Source: Persicaria tinctoria (Eukaryota; Streptophyta; Magnoliopsida; Caryophyllales; Polygonaceae). From it: DNA of 64,000 nt. The translations under genes and the position numbers were made by a program. The stretch lies in contig JBANSL010000013.1 in assembly GCA_037127255.1 (NCBI GenBank), forward strand, positions 83,024,188 to 83,088,187, in the 5' to 3' direction. Under the pieces are notes generated by a model. That model made no database searches. It had not been told where the DNA came from and saw only the letters and a list, made by a program, of their open reading frames with translations. Below are positions 1-11,701 of this stretch, in pieces. Each line of letters starts with the position of its first letter. Position 1 is the stretch's first letter.

Positions 1-905
1 TGGTTGGCCATTACGAGGATTGAAAGGGATGACTCCATAAGACAACTCACTTCTATCTCGAAACGATTTAAATCCTCACTCCCACTAACATACTCAGGTA
101 ACCCTCACATCTGACACGATTTCCGAAGGCATTTAGTTGACCGACCCAAATTTCCCGTGAAAGACCCCAATCACAGGTACGAGACTCGATAGAAGCATCG
201 ATGGTGGGATACGAAACAAGACTCTAAACAGGAGAGCGGATGCTTCTCGACCCTTGCTAACATGCCTAGATGTTTTGGTGGGGCGGATGACAGAGTCAGA
301 ACCATCAGGGGATTTGAATTATGAAAGGGTTATTTCGACAAAACAGGAATTCCGATTACATAAAAACAAGGTTTTCTCCCACTATCCCGTTTGCACAGTT
401 ATTCAACACATCATTCAAGTCAAGGCATACTGATTAGTTCGTTATCCTAAGCACAATAGAGCACTCATCACGGAAGCAATCAACAATATTAATATGATCC
501 TCTTCGAGGAGGATCGCCCTCGAGCTCAATTGCATATATGTACATATATAAACGTAAGCATAGAGACGATCTATGTCGTCCTTCGAGGGACGACTGACCG
601 GAGGGGCAAAACCTCACGGCCTCCTAACTCAACACTCCAAGCTCCGTGGTGTTCCTTGGAGTCTTCTAGGCCCATCTGTAAATAAAAGCTAGTATTTTGC
701 CTACTATTCCCCGAATTCTACATCCATAAGGGATGTCTACCGCTTGGGTCTCTACCCACGAGATTATTTCCCCTTTATTCATTTTAGGTTTTAAGTCCAA
801 TTAAATTCATTTTGCCCATTTTAAAACATTTTCCAAAACCATTTGAAATCATTAGGCGATTTTCAAAACCTCTTCAACCTATTGTACTCGGATTGCAAAA
901 CCTCA
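1..905 (-). other. Retrotransposon interior, 5' untranslated part
   Basis: On the minus strand this follows the primer binding site. No open frame longer than about 65 codons is present and none resembles gag, so I read it as 5' untranslated leader with gag expected further left. Nothing else recognisable is seen in it. Confidence 0.55.
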
Positions 906-917
906 GCTCTGATACCA
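906..917 (-). other. Primer binding site (initiator-Met tRNA)
   Basis: The minus strand reads TGGTATCAGAGC, complementary to the 3' end of plant initiator methionine tRNA. It lies four bases inside the LTR end at 922, the usual spacing. This fixes both the element's orientation and the LTR boundary. Confidence 0.88.
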
Positions 918-921
918 CCTT

Positions 922-3900
922 TGTAACGGCCCGGGATTATGATTCCCGAGTTACGTTTCGAGGGATGAAACCCCTCGTTGGGATCTTGCGCCCCGAGTAC
1001 AGGTTGAAGGTTTGAAACCGAAGATTTGTAGTTTAAAGTAGGATTTCGCACCCAAATCCGGAAGGTCCGTTGGAGACCCCGGGGTAAACCCCTGTACCTG
1101 TCCTAAGTTTACAACGCGGAAAATCATTTATCATGCAAAGGGCATAAGTTCAGAAAATGATACAACCAGTGCCACGGCAGAGCCGGGTCAAAACATAGTG
1201 TAAGTAGGGAGAAATCCCAAAAGCATGAATCTGGTGAAGTCAGGTTTCAAACACTCACTCTCCGCCATAAGAATAGACCTCGTCATAACAGCACAAAATC
1301 AAGAAGTGTATCGGGTACCTGAAACTATACCACCAAGTCAGGCCAAGAGTCCGCCTGCGGGTCCTCTGACCGCGCTGAGGACATATAATAAGCCTATACC
1401 TAGAATAAAGGATGCCTTCATGTAGTACTGGAATATTAACCACACTATCATGCTCCTAATTCATATGTGCAGAATATTGAGGAAGGCCTTAACAACGAAT
1501 ACCAAGCGGTATATCCCTCTTTTACCACCACCCCTCTTCCAGACAAGGTGGAGACTGGCCAGTTCGATGCTATAATCATATCAAATCTCATCATCATATC
1601 ATATCTCATCATCATATCATATCTCATGCCCATCTCGTATCTCGTGATATATATAAATGACTCGAGGAGGACAACACCCGATGAAGCTGGGCTGCCCTAT
1701 GACCCTAGCAAGGACTCTAGGACTCACAGATAACGGCCGTTCTGTATTCAAACGCATACAGAATAAGGATGCTCATTCGTAAATGCAATTCCTAAGCATG
1801 ATACTACATGACATGCTCTTATGCATATGCAACACCTACATACTATATGACACATCAGGCAGGAGGTACTGGTTACTGAGTAAGCCCCGGAGGTACTTAC
1901 CTGGCTAGCAGATCGGCAAAAGAAGAATCCAACACACAGTAGTCACGATTACAGAGTATCACCTAAGTACATAATGATAATACACTGAGTATATGTCTCT
2001 AGCCACTCTGAACACATATAACACACATTCATACAAGCAGATAAAGAACAAGCTCGCATCAACCATACTTTCAGTTCATCACGATCAACCATCTCTTATC
2101 TCATACCATTCATCATAACTTGCCAACTTATCAACTTAAAATAACCTCCCTATCATACTTAGCCAAATTCGCATATTACTATTTCATACTCATACTTTCC
2201 ATAAGGATATATATCATTATCATCAGCAGAATCGAATATTTAATCTCTTCTAAAAATCACCACAATATCATGCTATTAGTCATACATATCATACCGTTAG
2301 TCAAACGATCATATTATCATGCTAGTTTGTCATCGAATAAGTCTTATTCCCAAGTTAGTTTCAAAACCGTTTCAAATCCCAGTTAAATAGTTAAGTATTC
2401 CGACCCTTAAAATACTCGCCGAATTCCCTTTTTAATTTATTTGTTAGATTACTTTCCAACCTTGAACTTCTTTTCCAAATTCTTTATAAATCTTGAAGTC
2501 CCAATAATATATTTTAAATCTCAAATAGTATTACATGATATTTTAAATACCATTTATTTAACACTTTTATAAATTATTTCCAAATCCCCTAAAATCCCGA
2601 CCATTTTTATTTAATAAATCAACTCTTATAATTCTCCCAAAATATAATAATTTATCTTTTAAATCCTCAATTACTATTATAATATATTTTAATTACCGTT
2701 AATTAGTTAAATAATAAACGGATAACCCGAACCATATCGAACCGAACCGAACACATCTAAATAATCCCCAAACCGGTTCTATATATAACAAAACAGGAGG
2801 TGGCCCCACATGGTATGCCACATCAGCTTCATCTTCATTCTTCAAATGAAGCTTCCCGCCGACCATGGCTGCTCGACGTCGCCTCCGTCTCGTGCTCCCG
2901 CTCTCAAGCTCGCCTGCCACGCTTGACATCGCTCCCAGCTCGCGTCTCCTGCTCGCCCGCTCATCCTAGTCCTCGCCCGCTCCCGCTCTCGCCCCAGCTC
3001 GCTCACACCAACTCAAACGCTCTCGCCGGAGGTCTCGAGCCCACCCGACTACCCACACTCAGCTCTCGCTCACCCCCCAGTCAGTCTAAGCATCGAAAGG
3101 ATTCAAGAATTCGAATCAAGAAGGAATAGAAAGCTCAGGAGCTTACCGACGTGTCTGCGACTTCGAAGCTTTCGATCGGAGGTCTGGGCGTCGTCGGAGG
3201 CTCGCGATGGCTTGTCGGACCTACGTCGAACATGGGTGAGGAGGGTGGTAAAGTCCGAAGGTGGTTTGGATCGAAAACGAAGGAGAACGACTCACCGAAA
3301 GTTTGGTTCGCGATCGAATCGGGCGGCGACTTTGTTGGTGGCGTTGCTGGAGTCCACTGGTGGTGGCTGCAGCTTGTGGTGCCTCCGATGGATCTTGTTA
3401 TTGCTGCGCTCACAAGGACGGAGGAGGAATGTGGAGGAAGAGGAATCGGTGGTGGTGGCGATGAAGAACAACGGTGACGAAGAAGGCGATGGTGAAGGCG
3501 GAGATGAAGGAGTGTTGCGGGGTGGTGATGGTGGTGGCGTGGAATGGTGAAAGACAAAAGAGAGCAGGAGATGGTGAATGATGATGAACGAAGAGGCGAA
3601 GAGGGATGGGTGATGATGGTGAATGGTGAATGACGGGGAGAGGGGTGTGGATTTGAAAGAGCATGGTGAGTGAGATGGGAGTGGGTGAACATTGTGTGTG
3701 GAACCGGGTAAACAAATACCCGAAATTAAATCTTGAATACGCGAATTTTGAATCTTTAAATTAGTTATTAAATGTTAGTTTCTCCGACTCTCGTTCTCTC
3801 GAGCAATTAGATTTTTATAATCGACAAGGATATCGCCATCTGATAATTATTTTCAATTTTCGAGGTAAAAGGATGGAAATCGTTCGTCAAATTTTATATT

Positions 3901-3998
3901 ACGGTTGGAATCCGCTAAACGAGCTTTTAATTCGATTTAAATTTATTTTTAATTTCCTTTTTCCGAAAAATTAGGATTTGAAAATCTGAGCCTTTACA
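922..3998 (-). repeat. 5' long terminal repeat (~3.08 kb)
   Basis: The plus strand begins TGTAACGGCCCGGG at 922 and ends GCCTTTACA at 3998, giving inverted TGTAA/TTACA ends. Composition is uneven: AT-rich at 2100-2800 and 3720-3990, and GC-rich, purine/pyrimidine-skewed at 2800-3700 with several overlapping low-complexity open frames on both strands. A TATATATA-like stretch at about 2779-2788 is the best promoter candidate, but it is nearly symmetric, so its direction is unclear. The second LTR is outside the window. Confidence 0.8.
1585..1627. repeat. Short tandem repeat, ~18-bp period
   Basis: About two and a half copies of an ATCTCATCATCATATCAT unit lie inside the LTR. It is probably replication slippage and no function is suggested. 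Confidence 0.7.
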
Positions 3999-4114
3999 CC
4001 AGAAGCACGAACAATGGACACCCTCCTCACTACGAAGCCCCATGGATAAAAAAAATATTAAATATTTAAACTAAACGAAAGAGAGAGCGAGCCGGGACGG
4101 AACATAACTGGCGC

Positions 4115-4123
4115 AAAACAAAA
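4115..4123 (-). terminator. Pol III terminator of 5S copy 1 (model for the array)
   Basis: The minus strand reads TTTTGTTTT immediately after the CCCC at the gene's 3' end, a typical Pol III T-tract stop. The same site follows nearly every copy. Copy 8 has lost it with its 3' end. Confidence 0.85.
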
Positions 4124-4243
4124 GGGGATGCAACACGAGGACTTCCCAGGAGGTCACCCATCCTAGTACTACTCTCGCCCAAGCACGCTTAACTTCGGAG
4201 TTCCGATGGGATCCGGTGCATTAGTGCTGGTATGGTCGCATCC
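4124..4243 (-). rRNA. 5S rRNA gene, copy 1
   Basis: Pol III-transcribed RNA of the large ribosomal subunit. The 120-nt gene begins GGATGCGACCATACCAGCAC and ends TTGCATCCCC. Internal A box (about 50-64), intermediate element (67-72) and C box (80-97) are all present. This copy matches the array majority and is the numbering reference for the other copies (position 1 = 5' G, minus strand). Confidence 0.96.
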
Positions 4244-4273
4244 GTTCACTTATGCCAACATTTCGCTCCTGTC
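4244..4273 (-). promoter_or_regulatory. 5S upstream promoter of copy 1 (model for the array)
   Basis: Counting upstream from the gene's first G, C is at -1 and GC at -12/-11, matching the known plant 5S pattern. The expected TATA-like element near -28 is missing: -30 to -20 reads GACAGGAGCGA here and GACAAGAGCGA in most units. The -12/-11 GC is changed in 22 of 92 units (GT in 14, GG in 5, AC in 3). Confidence 0.7.
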
Positions 4274-4483
4274 CCTTCACGACACAGCCACTTTTCCGTC
4301 GAGCCTCCGATTTTCGATTATAATATGTACGGACGAAGATCTTTTCGATACCTTTGCCCCAGAAGCACGAACGATGGACACCCTCCTCACTACGAAGCCC
4401 CGTGGATAAAAAAAATATTAAATATTAAAACTAAACGAAAGAGAGAGCGAGCCGGGACGGAACATAACTGGCGCAAAACAAGA

Positions 4484-4603
4484 GGGGATGCAACACGAGG
4501 ACTTCCCAGGAGGTCACCCATCCTAGTACAACTCTCGCCCAAGCACGCTTGACTTCGGAGTTCCGATGGGATCCGGTGCATTAGTGCTGGTATGGTCGCA
4601 TCC
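4484..4603 (-). rRNA. 5S rRNA gene, copy 2
   Basis: Differs from the majority at 74 A>T and 53 T>C (A box). The change at 53 is private to this copy. Confidence 0.94.
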
Positions 4604-4843
4604 GTTCACTTATGCCAACATTTCGCTCTTGTCCCTGCACGACACAGCCACTTTTCCGTCGAGCCTCCGATTTTCGATTATAATATGTTCGGACGAAGAT
4701 CTTTTCGATACCTTTGCCCCAGAAGCACGAACAATGGACACCCTCCTCAATACGAAGCCCCGTGGATAAAAAAAATATTAAATATTTAAACTAAACGAAA
4801 GAGAGAGCGAGCCGGGACGGAACTAAACTGGCGCAAAACAAAA

Positions 4844-4963
4844 GGGGATGCAACACGAGGACTTCCCAGGAGGTCATCCATCCTAGTACTACTCTCGCCA
4901 AAGCACGCTTAACTTCGGAGTTCCGATGGGATCCGGTGCATTAGTGCTGGTATGGTCGCATCC
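4844..4963 (-). rRNA. 5S rRNA gene, copy 3
   Basis: Changes 87 G>A (C box) and 64 G>T (end of A box), a pair that recurs at the far end of the array in copies 80, 82, 83, 85 and 92. Confidence 0.94.
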
Positions 4964-5203
4964 GTTCACTTATGCCAACATTTCGCTCTTGTCCCTTCAC
5001 GACACAGCCACTTTTCCGTCGAGCCTCCGATTTTCGATTATAATATGTACGGACGAAGATCTTTTCAATACCTTTGCCCCAGAAGCACGAACAATGGACA
5101 CCCTCCTCACTACGAAGCCCCGTGGATAAAAAAAAAATTAAATATTTAAACTAAACGAAAGAGTGAGCGAGCCGGGACGGAACATAACTGGCGCAAAACA
5201 AAA

Positions 5204-5323
5204 GGGGATGCAACACGAGGACTTCCCAGGTGGTCACCCATCCTCGTACTACTCTCTCCCAAGCACGCTTAACTTCGGAGTTCCGATGGGATCCGGTGCA
5301 TTAGTACTGGTATGGTCGCATCC
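5204..5323 (-). rRNA. 5S rRNA gene, copy 4
   Basis: Haplotype 93 T>A, 79 T>G, 67 C>A, 18 C>T with -11 C>T. The same set is in copies 10, 14 and 25. Three of the changes lie in or beside internal promoter boxes. Confidence 0.93.
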
Positions 5324-5563
5324 GTTCACTTATACCAACATTTCGCTCTTGTCCCTTCACGACACAGCCACTTTTCCGTCGAGCCTCCGATTTTCGATTA
5401 TAATATGTACGGACGAAGATCTTTTCGATACCTTTGCCCCAGAAGCACGAACAATGGACACCCTCCTCACTACGAAGCCCCGTGGATAAAAAAAATATTA
5501 AATATTTAAACTAAACGAAAGAGAGAGCGAGCCGGGACGGAACTAAACTGGCGCAAAACAAAA

Positions 5564-5683
5564 GGGGATGCAACACGAGGACTTCCCAGGAGGTCACCCA
5601 TCCTAGTACTACTCTCGCCCAAGCACGCTTAACTTCGGAGTTCTGATGGGATCCGGTGCATTAGTGCTGGTATGGTCGCATCC
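5564..5683 (-). rRNA. 5S rRNA gene, copy 5
   Basis: Only 40 G>A, which restores the base usual in other plants' 5S (CATCAGAACTCC). Confidence 0.95.
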
Positions 5684-5924
5684 GTTCACTTATGCCAACA
5701 TTTCGCTCTTGTCCCTTCACGACACAGCCACTTTTCCGTCGAGCCTCCGATTTTCGATTATAATATGTACGGACGAAGATCTTTTCGATACCTTTGCCAA
5801 AGAAGCACGAACAATGGACACCCTCCTCACTACGAAGCCCCGTGGATAAAAAAAAATATTAAATATTTAAACTAAACGAAAGAGAGAGCGAGCCGGGACG
5901 GAACTAAACTGGCGCAAAACAAAA

Positions 5925-6044
5925 GGGGATGCAACACGAGGACTTCCCAAGAGGTCACACATCCTAGTACTACTCTCGCCCAAGCACGCTTAACTTCGGA
6001 GTTCCGATGGGATCCGATGCATTAGTGCTGGTATGGTCGCATCC
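5925..6044 (-). rRNA. 5S rRNA gene, copy 6
   Basis: Haplotype 95 C>T, 86 G>T, 28 C>T, shared with copies 16 and 27. Confidence 0.94.
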
Positions 6045-6283
6045 GTTCACTTATGCCAACATTTCGCTCTTGTCCCTTCACGACACAGCCACTTTTCCGT
6101 CGAGCCTCCGATTTTCGATTATAATATGTACGGACGAAGATCTTTTCAAGACCTTTGCCCCAGAAGCACGAACAATGGACACCCTCCTCACTACGAAGCC
6201 CCGTGGATAAAAAAAAATTAAATATTTAAACTAAACGAAAGAGAGAGCGAGCCGGGACGGAACTAAACTGGCGCAAAACAAAA

Positions 6284-6403
6284 GGGGATGCAACACGAGG
6301 ACTTCCCAAGAGGTCACCCATCCTAGTACTACTCTCGCCCAAGCACGCTTAACTTCGGAGTTCCGATGGGATCCGATGCATTAGTGCTGGTATGGTCGCA
6401 TCC
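6284..6403 (-). rRNA. 5S rRNA gene, copy 7
   Basis: 95 C>T and 28 C>T. Its upstream spacer is shortened by the deletion that also removed the 3' end of copy 8, but the deletion starts about 160 bp upstream of this gene. Confidence 0.94.
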
Positions 6404-6563
6404 GTTCACTTATGCCAACATTTCGCTCTTGTGCCTTCACGACACAGCCACTTTTCCGTCGAGCCTCCGATTTTCGATTATAATATGTACGGACGAAGAT
6501 CTTTTCGATACCTTTGCCCCAGAAGCACGAACGATGGACACCCTCCTCACTACGAAGCCCCGT

Positions 6564-6664
6564 TTCCCAGGAGGTCACCCATCCTAGTACAACTCTCGCC
6601 CAAGCACGCTTAACTTCGGAGTTCCGATGGGATCCGGTGCATTAGTGCTGGTATGGTCGCATCC
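6564..6664 (-). pseudogene. 5S rRNA gene, copy 8, 3' end deleted
   Basis: A 99-bp deletion joins 'ccccgt' of the spacer to 'ttcccag' of the gene, giving a 261-bp unit. The last 19 nt of the gene and the T-tract terminator are gone, while the A box, intermediate element and C box remain (74 A>T). The 3' strand of helix I cannot form, so a transcript could not be a normal 5S rRNA and would read into the copy 7 spacer. Confidence 0.93.
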
Positions 6665-6904
6665 GTTCACTTATGCCAACATTTCGCTCTTGTCCCTACA
6701 CGACACAGCCACTTTTCCGTCGAGCCTCCGATTTTCGATTATAATATGTACGGACGAAGATCTTTTCGATACCTTTGCCCCAGAAGCACGAACAATGGAC
6801 ACCCTCCTCACTACGAAGCCCCGTGGATAAAAAAAATATTAAATATTTAAACTAAACGAAAGAGAGAGCGAGCCGGGACGGAACATAACTAGCGCAAAAC
6901 AAAA

Positions 6905-7024
6905 GGGGATGCAACACGAGGACTTCCCAGGTGGTCACCCATCCTAGTACTACTCTCGCCCAAGCACGCTTAACTTCGGAGTTCCGATCGGATCCGGTGC
7001 ATTAGTGCTGGTATGGTCGCATCC
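6905..7024 (-). rRNA. 5S rRNA gene, copy 9
   Basis: Haplotype 93 T>A, 36 C>G with -11 C>T, shared with copies 13, 24 and 37. The change at 36 breaks the GGATCCCATC stretch. Confidence 0.93.
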
Positions 7025-7264
7025 GTTCACTTATACCAACATTTCGCTCTTGTCCCTTCACGACACAGCCACTTTTCCGTCGAGCCTCCGATTTTCGATT
7101 ATAATATGTACGGACGAAGATCTTTTCAATACCTTTGCCCCAGAAGCACGAACAATGGACACCCTCCTCACTACGAAGCCCCGTGGATAAAAAAAAAATT
7201 AAATATTTAAACTAAACGAAAGAGTGAGCGAGCCGGGACGGAACATAACTGGCGCAAAACAAAA

Positions 7265-7384
7265 GGGGATGCAACACGAGGACTTCCCAGGTGGTCACCC
7301 ATCCTCGTACTACTCTCTCCCAAGCACGCTTAACTTCGGAGTTCCGATGGGATCCGGTGCAATAGTACTGGTATGGTCGCATCC
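7265..7384 (-). rRNA. 5S rRNA gene, copy 10
   Basis: As copy 4 (93, 79, 67 C>A, 18, -11 C>T) plus private 23 A>T. Confidence 0.93.
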
Positions 7385-7624
7385 GTTCACTTATACCAAC
7401 ATTTCGCTCTTGTCCCTTCACGACACAGCCACTTTTCCGTCGAGCCTCCGATTTTCGATTATAATATGTACGGACGAAGATCTTTTCGATACCTTTGCCC
7501 CAGAAGCACGAACAATGGACACCCTCCTCACTACGAAGCCCCGTGGATAAAAAAAATATTAAATATTTAAACTAAACGAAAGAGAGAGCGAGCCGGGACG
7601 GAACTAAACTGGCGCAAAACAAAA

Positions 7625-7744
7625 GGGGATGCAACACGAGGACTTCCCAGGAGGTCACCCATCCTAGTACTACTCTCGCCCAAGCACGCTTAACTTCGGA
7701 GTTCTGATGGGATCCGGTGCATTAGTGCTGGTATGGTCGCATCC
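7625..7744 (-). rRNA. 5S rRNA gene, copy 11
   Basis: Only 40 G>A. Confidence 0.95.
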
Positions 7745-7982
7745 GTTCACTTATGCCAACATTTCGCTCTTGTCCCTTCACGACACAGCCACTTTTCCGT
7801 CGAGCCTCCGATTTTCGATTATAATATGTACGGACGAAGATCTTTTCGATACCTTTGCCCCAGAAGCACGAACGATGGACACCCTCCTCACTACGAAGCC
7901 CCGTGGATAAAATATATTAAATATTTAAACTAAACGAAAGAGAGAGCGAGCCGGGACGGAACATAACTGGCGCAAAACAAAA

Positions 7983-8102
7983 GGGGATGCAACACGAGGA
8001 CTTCCCAGGAGGTCACCCATCCTAGTACAACTCTCGCCCAAGCACGCTTAACTTCGGAGTTCCGATGGGATCCGGTGCATTAGTGCTGGTATGGTCGCAT
8101 CC
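7983..8102 (-). rRNA. 5S rRNA gene, copy 12
   Basis: Only 74 A>T. Confidence 0.95.
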
Positions 8103-8342
8103 GTTCACTTATGCCAACATTTCGCTCTTGTCCCTACACGACACAGCCACTTTTCCGTCGAGCCTCCGATTTTCGATTATAATATGTACGGACGAAGATC
8201 TTTTTGATACCTTTGCCCCAGAAGCACGAACAATGGACACCCTCCTCACTACGAAGCCCCGTGGATAAAAAAAATATTAAATATTTAAACTAAACGAAAG
8301 AGAGAGCGAGCCGGGACGGAACATAACTGGCGCAAAACAAAA

Positions 8343-8462
8343 GGGGATGCAACACGAGGACTTCCCAGGTGGTCACCCATCCTAGTACTACTCTCGCCCA
8401 AGCACGCTTAACTTCGGAGTTCCGATCGGATCCGGTGCATTAGTGCTGGTATGGTCGCATCC
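8343..8462 (-). rRNA. 5S rRNA gene, copy 13
   Basis: 93 T>A, 36 C>G, -11 C>T. First gene of the block repeated 3,959 bp further right. Confidence 0.93.
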
Positions 8463-8703
8463 GTTCACTTATACCAACATTTCGCTCTTGTCCCTTCACG
8501 ACACAGCCACTTTTCCGTCGAGCCTCCGATTTTCGATTATAATATGTACGGACGAAGATCTTTTCAATACCTTTGCCCCAGAAGCACGAACAATGGACAC
8601 CCTCCTCACTACGAAGCCCCGTGGATAAAAAAAAAAATTAAATATTTAAACTAAACGAAAGAGTGAGCGAGCCGGGACGGAACATAACTGGCGCAAAACA
8701 AAA

Positions 8704-8823
8704 GGGGATGCAACACGAGGACTTCCCAGGTGGTCACCCATCCTCGTACTACTCTCTCCCAAGCACGCTTAACTTCGGAGTTCCGATGGGATCCGGTGCA
8801 TTAGTACTGGTATGGTCGCATCC
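8704..8823 (-). rRNA. 5S rRNA gene, copy 14
   Basis: 93 T>A, 79 T>G, 67 C>A, 18 C>T, -11 C>T. Confidence 0.93.
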
Positions 8824-9063
8824 GTTCACTTATACCAACATTTCGCTCTTGTCCCTTCACGACACAGCCACTTTTCCGTCGAGCCTCCGATTTTCGATTA
8901 TAATATGTACGGACGAAGATCTTTTCGATACCTTTGCCCCAGAAGCACGAACAATGGACACCCTCCTCACTACGAAGCCCCGTGGATAAAAAAAATATTA
9001 AATATTTAAACTAAACGAAAGAGAGAGCGAGCCGGGACGGAACTAAACTGGCGCAAAACAAAA

Positions 9064-9183
9064 GGGGATGCAACACGAGGACTTCCCAGGAGGTCACCCA
9101 TCCTAGTACTACTCTCGCCCAAGCACGCTTAACTTCGGAGTTCTGATGGGATCCGGTGCATTAGTGCTGGTATGGTCGCATCC
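9064..9183 (-). rRNA. 5S rRNA gene, copy 15
   Basis: Only 40 G>A. Confidence 0.95.
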
Positions 9184-9424
9184 GTTCACTTATGCCAACA
9201 TTTCGCTCTTGTCCCTTCACGACACAGCCACTTTTCCGTCGAGCCTCCGATTTTCGATTATAATATGTACGGACGAAGATCTTTTCGATACCTTTGCCCC
9301 AGAAGCACGAACAATGGACACCCTCCTCACTACGAAGCCCCGTGGATAAAAAAAAATATTAAATATTTAAACTAAACGAAAGAGAGAGCGAGCCGGGACG
9401 GAACTAAACTGGCGCAAAACAAAA

Positions 9425-9544
9425 GGGGATGCAACACGAGGACTTCCCAAGAGGTCACACATCCTAGTACTACTCTCGCCCAAGCACGCTTAACTTCGGA
9501 GTTCCGATGGGATCCGATGCATTAGTGCTGGTATGGTCGCATCC
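9425..9544 (-). rRNA. 5S rRNA gene, copy 16
   Basis: 95 C>T, 86 G>T, 28 C>T. Confidence 0.94.
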
Positions 9545-9783
9545 GTTCACTTATGCCAACATTTCGCTCTTGTCCCTTCACGACACAGCCACTTTTCCGT
9601 CGAGCCTCCGATTTTCGATTATAATATGTACGGACGAAGATCTTTTCAAGACCTTTGCCCCAGAAGCACGAACAATGGACACCCTCCTCACTACGAAGCC
9701 CCGTGGATAAAAAAAAATTAAATATTTAAACTAAACGAAAGAGAGAGCGAGCCGGGACGGAACTAAACTGGCGCAAAACAAAA

Positions 9784-9903
9784 GGGGATGCAACACGAGT
9801 ACTTCCCAAGAGGTCACCCATCCTAGTACTACTCTCGCCCAAGCACGCTTAACTTCGGAGTTCCGATGGGATCCGATGCATTAGTGCTGGTATGGTCGCA
9901 TCC
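9784..9903 (-). rRNA. 5S rRNA gene, copy 17
   Basis: 104 C>A, 95 C>T, 28 C>T. The rare 104 change recurs only in copy 28, 3,959 bp away. Confidence 0.94.
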
Positions 9904-10143
9904 GTTCACTTATGCCAACATTTCGCTGTTGTCCCTTCACGACACAGCCACTTTTCCGTCGAGCCTCCGATTTTCGATTATAATATGTACGGACGAAGAT
10001 CTTTTCGATACCTTTGCCCCAGAAGCACGAACAATGGACACCCTCCTCACTACGAAGCCCCGTGGATAAAAAAAATATTAAATATTTAAACTAAACGAAA
10101 GAGAGAGCGAGCCGGGACGGAACATAACTGGCGCAAAACAAAA

Positions 10144-10263
10144 GGGGATGCAACACGAGGACTTCCCAGGTGGTCACCCATCCTAGTACTACTCTCACCC
10201 AAGCACGCTTAACTTCGGAGTTCCGATGGGATCCGGTGCATTAGTGCTGGTATGGTCGCATCC
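10144..10263 (-). rRNA. 5S rRNA gene, copy 18
   Basis: 93 T>A, 67 C>T, -11 C>G, shared with copies 22, 29, 33 and 39. Confidence 0.93.
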
Positions 10264-10503
10264 GTTCACTTATCCCAACATTTCGCTCTTGTCCCTTCAC
10301 GACACAGCCACTTTTCCGTCGAGCCTCCGATTTTCGATTATAATATGTACGGACGAAGATCTTTTCGATACCTTTGCCCCAGAAGCACGAACGATGGACA
10401 CCCTCCTCACTACGAAGCCCCGTGGATAAAAAAAATATTAAATATTTAAACTAAACGAAAGAGAGAGCGAGCCGGGACGGAACTAAACTGGCGCAAAACA
10501 AAA

Positions 10504-10623
10504 GGGGATGCAACACGAGGACTTCCCAGGAGGTCACCCATCCTAGTACTACTCTCGCCCAAGCACGCTTAACTTCGGTGTTCTGATGGGATCCGGTGCA
10601 TTAGTGCTGGTATGGTCGCATCC
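10504..10623 (-). rRNA. 5S rRNA gene, copy 19
   Basis: 45 T>A (private) and 40 G>A. Confidence 0.94.
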
Positions 10624-10863
10624 GTTCACTTATGCCAACATTTCGCTCTTGTCCCTTCACGACACAGCCACTTTTCCGTCGAGCCTCCGATTTTCGATTA
10701 TAATATGTACGGACGAAGATCTTTTCGATACCTTTGCCCCAGAAGCACGAACAATGGACACCCTCCTCACTACGAAGCCCTGTGGATAAAAAAAATATTA
10801 AATATTTAAACTAAACGAAAGAGAGAGCGAGCCGGGACGGAACTAAACTGGCGCAAAACAAAA

Positions 10864-10983
10864 GGGGATGCAACACGAGGACTTCCCCAGAGGTCACCCA
10901 TCCTAGTACTACTCTCGCCCAAGCACGCTTAACTTCGGAGTTCCGATGGGATCCGATGCATTAGTGCTGGTATGGTCGCATCC
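10864..10983 (-). rRNA. 5S rRNA gene, copy 20
   Basis: 96 T>G, 95 C>T (C box) and 28 C>T, shared with copies 31, 35 and 41. Confidence 0.93.
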
Positions 10984-11221
10984 GTTCACTTATGCCAACA
11001 TTTCGCTCTTGTGCCTTCACGACACAGCCACTTTTCCGTCGAGCCTCCGATTTTCGATTATAATATGTACGGACGAAGATCTTTTCGATACCTTTGCCCC
11101 AGAAGCACGAACGATGGACACCCTCCTCACTACGAAGCCCCGTGGATAAAATATATTAAATATTTAAACTAAACGAAAGAGAGAGCGAGCCGGGACGGAA
11201 CATAACTGGCGCAAAACAAAA

Positions 11222-11341
11222 GGGGATGCAACACGAGGACTTCCCAGGAGGTCACCCATCCTAGTACAACTCTCGCCCAAGCACGCTTAACTTCGGAGTT
11301 CCGATGGGATCCGGTGCATTAGTGCTGGTATGGTCGCATCC
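11222..11341 (-). rRNA. 5S rRNA gene, copy 21
   Basis: Only 74 A>T. Confidence 0.95.
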
Positions 11342-11581
11342 GTTCACTTATGCCAACATTTCGCTGTTGTCCCTTCACGACACAGCCACTTTTCCGTCGA
11401 GCCTCCGATTTTCGATTATAATATGTACGGACGAAGATCTTTTCGATACCTTTGCCCCAGAAGCACGAACAATGGACACCCTCCTCACTACGAAGCCCCG
11501 TGGATAAAAAAAATATTAAATATTTAAACTAAACGAAAGAGAGAGCGAGCCGGGACGGAACATAACTGGCGCAAAACAAAA

Positions 11582-11701
11582 GGGGATGCAACACGAGGAC
11601 TTCCCAGGTGGTCACCCATCCTAGTACTACTCTCACCCAAGCACGCTTAACTTCGGAGTTCCGATGGGATCCGGTGCATTAGTGCTGGTATGGTCGCATC
11701 C
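11582..11701 (-). rRNA. 5S rRNA gene, copy 22
   Basis: 93 T>A, 67 C>T, -11 C>G. Lies 1,438 bp (four units) from its twin, copy 18. Confidence 0.93.

Larger units (their letters stand above)
1..3998 (-). mobile_element. LTR retrotransposon, partial, inserted in the 5S rDNA array
   Basis: Only one LTR and the start of the interior are in the window; the rest continues to the left. The LTR has inverted ends (TGTAA...TTACA), with a 12-nt initiator-Met tRNA primer site four bases inside it, so the element reads on the minus strand with this as its 5' LTR. The outer LTR end abuts a 5S spacer at 3999 in mid-unit, so it inserted into the array. No gag, RT or integrase frame is visible, so the family is undetermined. 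The initiator-Met primer and very long LTR are common among plant Ty3/gypsy elements, but that assignment is inference. Confidence 0.8.

Noticed and set aside
3135..3692. 185-codon open frame (minus) and overlapping frames on both strands at 2800-3700
   Set aside because: Low-complexity Ser/Pro/His-rich translations of a skewed-composition part of the LTR. Several frames are open at once, with no domain.
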